64,000 bases of DNA. Origin: Clitoria ternatea. Lineage: Eukaryota; Streptophyta; Magnoliopsida; Fabales; Fabaceae. The notes below the pieces were generated by a model. It did no database searches. It was not told where the DNA came from and worked only from the letters and a program-made list of their open reading frames with translations. How positions within the stretch are numbered: position 1 is the first letter of the stretch; each line of letters starts with the position of its first letter. A program made the translations under genes and the position numbers. Positions 60,046 through 64,000 of this stretch are shown piece by piece. The DNA is taken from positions 149,068,667 to 149,132,666 of the forward strand of contig CM075673.1 in the NCBI GenBank assembly GCA_037962975.1, given 5' to 3'.

Positions 60046-60299
60046 CTGATCAAGATGGGTACTAGAGCAGTTGGGGTTAAGAATAGAATTGTAAGAGCAT
60101 TGCAGGCTATAAAAGCCACAAGCTCGTTGATCCATCTATTAATGAGTGTGACAGAGAAGAAAGGCCAATAAACATCATAAGGCTCTAAAGCTTATTCAAT
60201 AGTCACGTTAATGAGATTGGCATCAACTTGAATGTTTAAAGCTATTGCAACACCAAACCGTGACTTAAACAAGATGAAGGAAGCTGGAACTTCCTTTCA
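60046..60299 (-). pseudogene. CSC1/OSCA-like (DUF221) channel gene fragment
   Basis: A minus-strand frame of about 84 codons with one stop reads SFILFKSRFGVAIALNIQVD, then ALEPYDVYWPFFSVTLINRW and LTILFLTPTALVPILISW. The phrases FKSR.GAA.A and EP.DVYWPFFS followed by two hydrophobic segments are typical of plant CSC1-like/OSCA hyperosmolality-gated channel proteins (HYP1-like), just after their cytosolic domain. It spans roughly a tenth of such a protein. Identity by motif memory, not by search. Confidence 0.65.
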
Positions 60300-61087
60300 A
60301 ATTCAAAGTAGTCATTAAATAAGTCGATGTATTAGATAACCAACTTCACCATAAAAAAAATTATATCTAGTGTAAGGTAGAATAACTATGTAAGAAAGTT
60401 TTAATGAGTAGTCAATAGATAATTTAAAGGAGAAAACAAAGGTCATTCAAAATTAAAACCAACCTTATCACATTGACTAATTTTTCTTTATTAGTTTAAG
60501 TTTGGAGTTAAGTAATAAGCAGGTAGATGTTATCTTGTAAGAGCCCTTCCTTTATCACAAAATTGTATTTCTGCATTGGTTTAATACCTGTATCCTAATA
60601 ACACCTACAACACAACATGCTCTACTTCTTAAATCAAAAGCTTCTTTCACAACATTAGTTTCCAGTACTAGTGTTGGGCACTATTGCAGCCCTTTTCGTT
60701 GTATTAAGTGATCAATAATAACTATTGTGGTGTGAATGGACTTTAAGCAACTAATAAAATGCATGAATCTGAAACCTCAGTAGGTAACTTCCCCAATTGT
60801 GACTACTGACTATTAGGTGAATGAAATTAAAGCATAGTTCATTTTCTTGTCTTAAATACCATACTTCAGGTCATGGGTTGGACTTCTTTTGCTAACAAAA
60901 TTAATAAACTAATAACTAATATTTTTCTATTAAAAATTACCATACTTCATATACAGATCTAATTTTACTAAGTTTGTGCTGACGTCAAGTACAACTCATA
61001 CTCTACAGTTGCCTCATAGGAAGGAACTTACTTTCTGGCTTAAAGACTTGCTTGGAAATAGCTAGTTACATGCATTCTAGAAGAGTG

Positions 61088-61306
61088 TCAATGCTCCACA
61101 GATCTATTGTTCGCTCCTTCCCACCTACGTTTTTGTGTCATCATTATCACGTCAGAACCTAAAGCTCCCTTAGCAGCGACTGTTTTCTCAGGCATAATCG
61201 ACAGAACAGAATCCACCACAATCATCTTCCCAGCATCTAGAATAGCTTTGTAGCAGTTCTTCAAGAGCCTCAAGCAGTGATCATCGCTCCAATCATGAAG
61301 TTCACA
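61088..61306 (-). pseudogene. Plant O-methyltransferase (COMT-like) fragment, exon with C-terminal half
   Basis: Begins at the splice acceptor (ttttag / TGTGAA) at 61306 and reads HDWSDDHCLRLLKNCYKAIL, DAGKMIVVDSVLSIMPEKTV and GALGSDVIMMTQKRRWEGAN, ending at a stop at 61088. This matches the SAM-dependent caffeic-acid-type O-methyltransferases: the catalytic-base His of HDWSD is present, as is the 'LKNCY.A....GK.I..D..LP' block. The conserved GG.ER segment after M-T is altered (KRRWEGAN), and the C-terminus is missing. Confidence 0.88.
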
Positions 61307-61399
61307 CTAAAATCATGTCAATTAATCATATAACATCCCACAGATATTCAACACTGAATTCTTCTTGTAATTATTGAGATGGTTTAATAATAAGCAGAC
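61307..61399 (-). other. Retained intron in the captured O-methyltransferase fragment
   Basis: 93 bp with GT (61398-61399) and AG (61307-61308) borders, between codons for FMK and the CELHDWSD block, a position where COMT-type genes carry an intron (established knowledge, from memory). It shows capture of genomic DNA, not of a spliced copy. Confidence 0.8.
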
Positions 61400-61540
61400 C
61401 TTCATAAAAATAGCATCTCTGGAAGGAACGTTCTCAAACATGTCTCCCCCCACATGTTTCACGTCTGCATAGAGATGGGGGTGCTGAATAACACGAGGCA
61501 AGTCAAAGTTAATACCGTGGACATGAGAGTATTTAGAGCC
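61400..61540 (-). pseudogene. Plant O-methyltransferase (COMT-like) fragment, upstream exon
   Basis: Minus strand: SHVHGINFDLPRVIQHPHLY, then ADVKHVGGDMFENVPSRDAI and FMK up to a GT donor. The GINFDLP and V.GGDMF segments form part of the SAM-binding region of O-methyltransferases. The 5' part of the exon beyond about 61540 is no longer recognisable, so the capture boundary is near there. Confidence 0.88.
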
Positions 61541-61617
61541 TAAAAGGAACAGTGACCCTAAATGGTAATGTTTTAGACTCCAGTCTCTTGAAATTTATTT
61601 CCACTTACATCATGTAA

Positions 61618-61920
61618 GATGACCTATTCTTCCTCATGCTCACCGTCGGAGAAACCCTAATGTTCTTCGCTGAGTTCCGTCTCCCTCGCTCGCTATACAA
61701 ATCTAAGAAAAAAGCTTGAGTCCAAGCTCTCATCGACCAGCTCGGCCTCCACAACGCCGCTAATACGGTCATCAGCAATGAAGGTCACCACGGTGTCTCT
61801 AGCGGCAAACGCTGTTGCGTGTCAATCGAAATTGACATTATCCACGACCCTATCGTGTTGTTCCTCGACAAACCAACTTCTGGACTCGACTCCACTAGCG
61901 CTTACATGGAAGGAAATGGT
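61618..61920 (+). pseudogene. ABCG half-transporter nucleotide-binding domain fragment
   Basis: The plus-strand frame reads DDLFFLMLTVGETLMFFAEF, RLPRSLYKSKKKA, a TGA, VQALIDQLGLHNAANTVISN, then HHGVSSGKRCCVSIEIDIIH and DPIVLFLDKPTSGLDSTSAY. This is the ABCG/WBC domain: Q-loop region, ABC signature (normally VSGGERRRVSIG; here changed at several positions) and Walker B/D-loop (LFLDEPTSGLDSTSA; the catalytic Glu is Lys here). The single stop fits a CGA to TGA change. Walker A and the membrane part are absent. Dead gene fragment inside the transposon. Confidence 0.9.
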
Positions 61921-62874
61921 TGTAATAGGAATGATGGTTTAGTTAGGGGTGATGAGGGAAGTGAAAGATAGGAAAAGAGAGAAATGAAGGAAAGAAGGGA
62001 AGTAGGGATTAGAGATTTAGGAAAAGGGGAAAAGGGCCTCAAGGGAAAGGGAATCACATGAGGGGTATATGTCAATTTTTAGTCGAATATAATGACGGTT
62101 CCATAAACCGCCACTAATAGTCATAAAACTGCGTATTTCTTGTAGCGGAGATGTACATATAAACTCGGTTATTCTTTAATCGAGTTTATATGTAACATTG
62201 TAACTCGTTTGAAAAAATAACTGAGTTTATATGTGTACTAAAATAAATAAATAAAAATTCAAAAACTCTATAAACTCGATTGTAAATATAACTGAGTTTA
62301 TATCTTCATTTTAAACTCGGTTCCCATGAAACCGAGGTCAAAACTTTTATTTAAAATTTCAAAAATGTCACCACGTTATATATTAACTCAATTCTTTTTT
62401 AACCGAGTTTATATCTCCTGTTTATATCCAATTTTTGTACTAGTGATAAGGAAAACTCCTACTTGTATATATACATATCTCAGTACATATGTATTTATAA
62501 AAATACAAGCCCAAACATTTCCTTAAACATGTCTAGACCAACTCAACAACATCAAAATATGGGCATTCTTTCTACCAAAAGAAAAAAGTTAGGCATCTCC
62601 TAAAAGCAATAGAATTGTCCCTTCCCAATAAAAGGTACAAGAAATGTTGAGAGTTCTCATTTCGGAATAAAAATAAAATAGCTACTAAAACATACTATCT
62701 CCGGTTCTAAATAAGTAAAATTAATTACTTTCATACATATTAAGAATAATGTTTAAAAGTTGTTACTTGTATTAATATTATTAAATATTTAGTATAGTAT
62801 CTTAAAATACGCTTAATATCATTAATTACACCAAGCATTAGTTGTCTTAGAAATAACATATGAATTTCCTAATT

Positions 62875-62937
62875 TACCAGCCATAGATTCATAATCAAAC
62901 CACATTACTAGCTATAGATTCATAATCATACTACATA
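62875..62937. repeat. Two-copy 33 bp tandem repeat
   Basis: 'ccatagattcataatcaaaccacattac' followed by 'ctatagattcataatcatactacat'. Confidence 0.8.
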
Positions 62938-63384
62938 CAATTGTCCTAAGTTTAGCAATTAATTTACTGCGATAGCTTGTGCCTTATCATCCACCTAGTC
63001 ATTGGCCCTATTCTTCTTAGTCCTCTCCATCAAATCATAGGCCATGGGGAGTGCATTTCGTTACCCTGAAAAACATAAAACATTCCTAATTAACATTTCA
63101 TTGCAGTAAGTAAGTACTAATTATTTAACACAATACTTACCAGTTTTTTATGTGTAACCACAGAGATAGAACCCCCAGTGTAGAAGGAAGCACTGGTGAT
63201 GAACCATATTATATTGACACTTTAGTATACTTAGAATGACCTTTTGGGCACTTATTCTAAAATTACTTCATTGGTTTAGCCTAGTTTTATTGGTTTGGGC
63301 GTACTTAGGTCTTAATTAGTAATTTAGTTAATTATTGCATTTTAGAGCTTTTGACCTTTGTTCACTAATTTGGTCATAACTTTT

Positions 63385-63805
63385 GATACAGGTGGATGGT
63401 GACATGGTGTTAGTGGTGTTGACGAGGATGGTGGCAAAAGTAATGACAGGTGTAATGCTGACCTGACACTGATGGTGGTGATGACGGTGGTGGCAGAGGC
63501 AGTGGGGTTGGTGGTAGCAGGGGTGGTGATGGCAATAACAAAGGGGTGGTGGTGGAACGGTGGTATGGATGGCGATCATGGTGGCGGTGGTGGTGCAATG
63601 AAAAGGGGGTGGTGATAACGGGGTGTGTTGTGATTGTGGTGGTGGCTTTGACGGTTATGGTATTGGTGACAATGGTGACGATAAGGGGTTGTTAGTGACG
63701 GGGGTGGTGGTGGTGGTGACAACAACAAAGAGGTTGTGGTGGGAATAGAGGTGACAATGGTGGTGGCTTTGACAGAAGTGGTGGTGTCGGAGACGGGGGG
63801 TGACG
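63385..63805. repeat. GGT/GGTGAT-rich low-complexity tract
   Basis: Long irregular runs of ggtggt, gatggt and gtggca units, strongly purine-T skewed, interrupted by short 'caataacaa' segments. Open frames on the minus strand here are His/Pro-rich by composition only. Confidence 0.9.
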
Positions 63806-64000
63806 GCTAACACCCTTAATTATTAAAGGCAAGTCTTATAATGTTCCAACATGACTCTGCCTTAAATAATCAAGTAGCATCACTTTTTTTTAATAAATAA
63901 GAGATTTTTTGTAAAGACAAATTTAGAAAGCAAAACACGTCAAGTCGCAAAAGAGAAGATAGTACAATAAAATAAGGTCATACAACATGTTCAAATATTA

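Larger units (their letters stand above)
59543..62445. mobile_element. CACTA DNA transposon C: non-autonomous, carries host gene fragments
   Basis: Starts CACTAGTGGAGGAAAAATG, ends TATATCCAATTTTTGTACTAGTG (last CACTA base changed), flanked by ATA on both sides (59540-59542, 62446-62448). Subterminal arrays of AAACTCGGTTA / TAACCGAGTTTA lie at 59565-59690 and 62160-62405. Further in, an inner inverted pair 'tagtggcggttt' (59699) / 'aaaccgccacta' (62114) is seen. No transposase sequence is present. The interior holds three unrelated host gene pieces in both orientations, listed separately. Confidence 0.92.
62446..64000. other. Intergenic DNA, no supported gene
   Basis: Contains a Stowaway-like terminal phrase 'tactatctccggttctaaataag' near 62694 without a matching right end, a 33 bp tandem repeat at 62875-62937, and a GGT-rich tract. 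A weak minus-strand stretch at 63060-62950 (MAYDLMERTKKNRAND) has no assigned family. Confidence 0.55.

Noticed and set aside
62950..63070. Minus-strand stretch MAYDLMERTKKNRAND
   Set aside because: Too short and interrupted; resembles fragments of Transposase_24-type proteins only vaguely, so not called.
63410..63598. His/Pro-rich protein on the minus strand
   Set aside because: Pure by-product of the GGT-rich low-complexity tract.

Overview
This looks like a gene-poor, repeat-filled stretch of a dicot nuclear genome, most likely a legume. The species call is an inference: the window is AT-rich, has plant-type transposable elements in every part, and its LTRs carry clusters of short palindromes (CTCGCTTGAGCGAG and TAATCGATTA types) that I associate with legume LTRs. 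I found no intact host gene. Nearly all recognisable coding sequence belongs to mobile elements or to gene fragments they carry.

Layout. 1-1.49 kb: AT-rich DNA with a (TA)n run. 1.49-22.53 kb: a degenerate Ty3-type retrotransposon of the Tat lineage (Tat-1; gag, protease, RT, two RNase H domains, integrase, an antisense ORF), whose 5' LTR holds a 3.7 kb CACTA DNA transposon (A1). Its tandem-repeat region holds a probable solo LTR, which in turn holds a 6.3 kb CACTA element (B1) with a truncated tnp2 transposase and an Ulp1/C48-like protease gene. 22.7-30.2 kb: a second, gutted Tat element (Tat-2) around a 4.7 kb LTR unit. 30.2-32.4 kb: LTR relics. 32.38-36.17 kb: a second CACTA of the B family (B2). 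37.1-38.8 kb: remains of a CACTA of the A family (A2). 38.8-44.3 kb: AT-rich DNA with microsatellites and a MITE-like foldback. 44.26-47.79 kb: a solo LTR that contains a plastid DNA insertion (trnV-UAC 3' exon to ndhC start). 48.80-59.43 kb: a nearly full-length chromovirus (Tekay-like, minus strand) with two ~3 kb LTRs, an ATAAA target duplication, a tRNA-iMet primer site and decayed gag-pol. 59.54-62.45 kb: a non-autonomous CACTA (C) carrying fragments of three host genes (CSC1/OSCA-like, O-methyltransferase, ABCG transporter). 62.45-64 kb: non-coding DNA ending in a GGT-rich low-complexity tract.

How it fits together. The window is a layered record of insertions: retrotransposons interrupted by DNA transposons, LTR recombination leaving solo LTRs, organelle DNA joining nuclear DNA, and CACTA elements picking up host exons. 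The target-site duplications (CGT for A1, ATA for B1 and C, GAATT for the solo LTR, ATAAA for the chromovirus) give the order of many events. The most interesting items are the three-gene capture in element C, the retained Ulp1-like protease in two transposase-deficient CACTA copies, the plastid insertion, and the different palindrome arrays in different LTR families. All alignments were made by eye; no identity percentages were computed.
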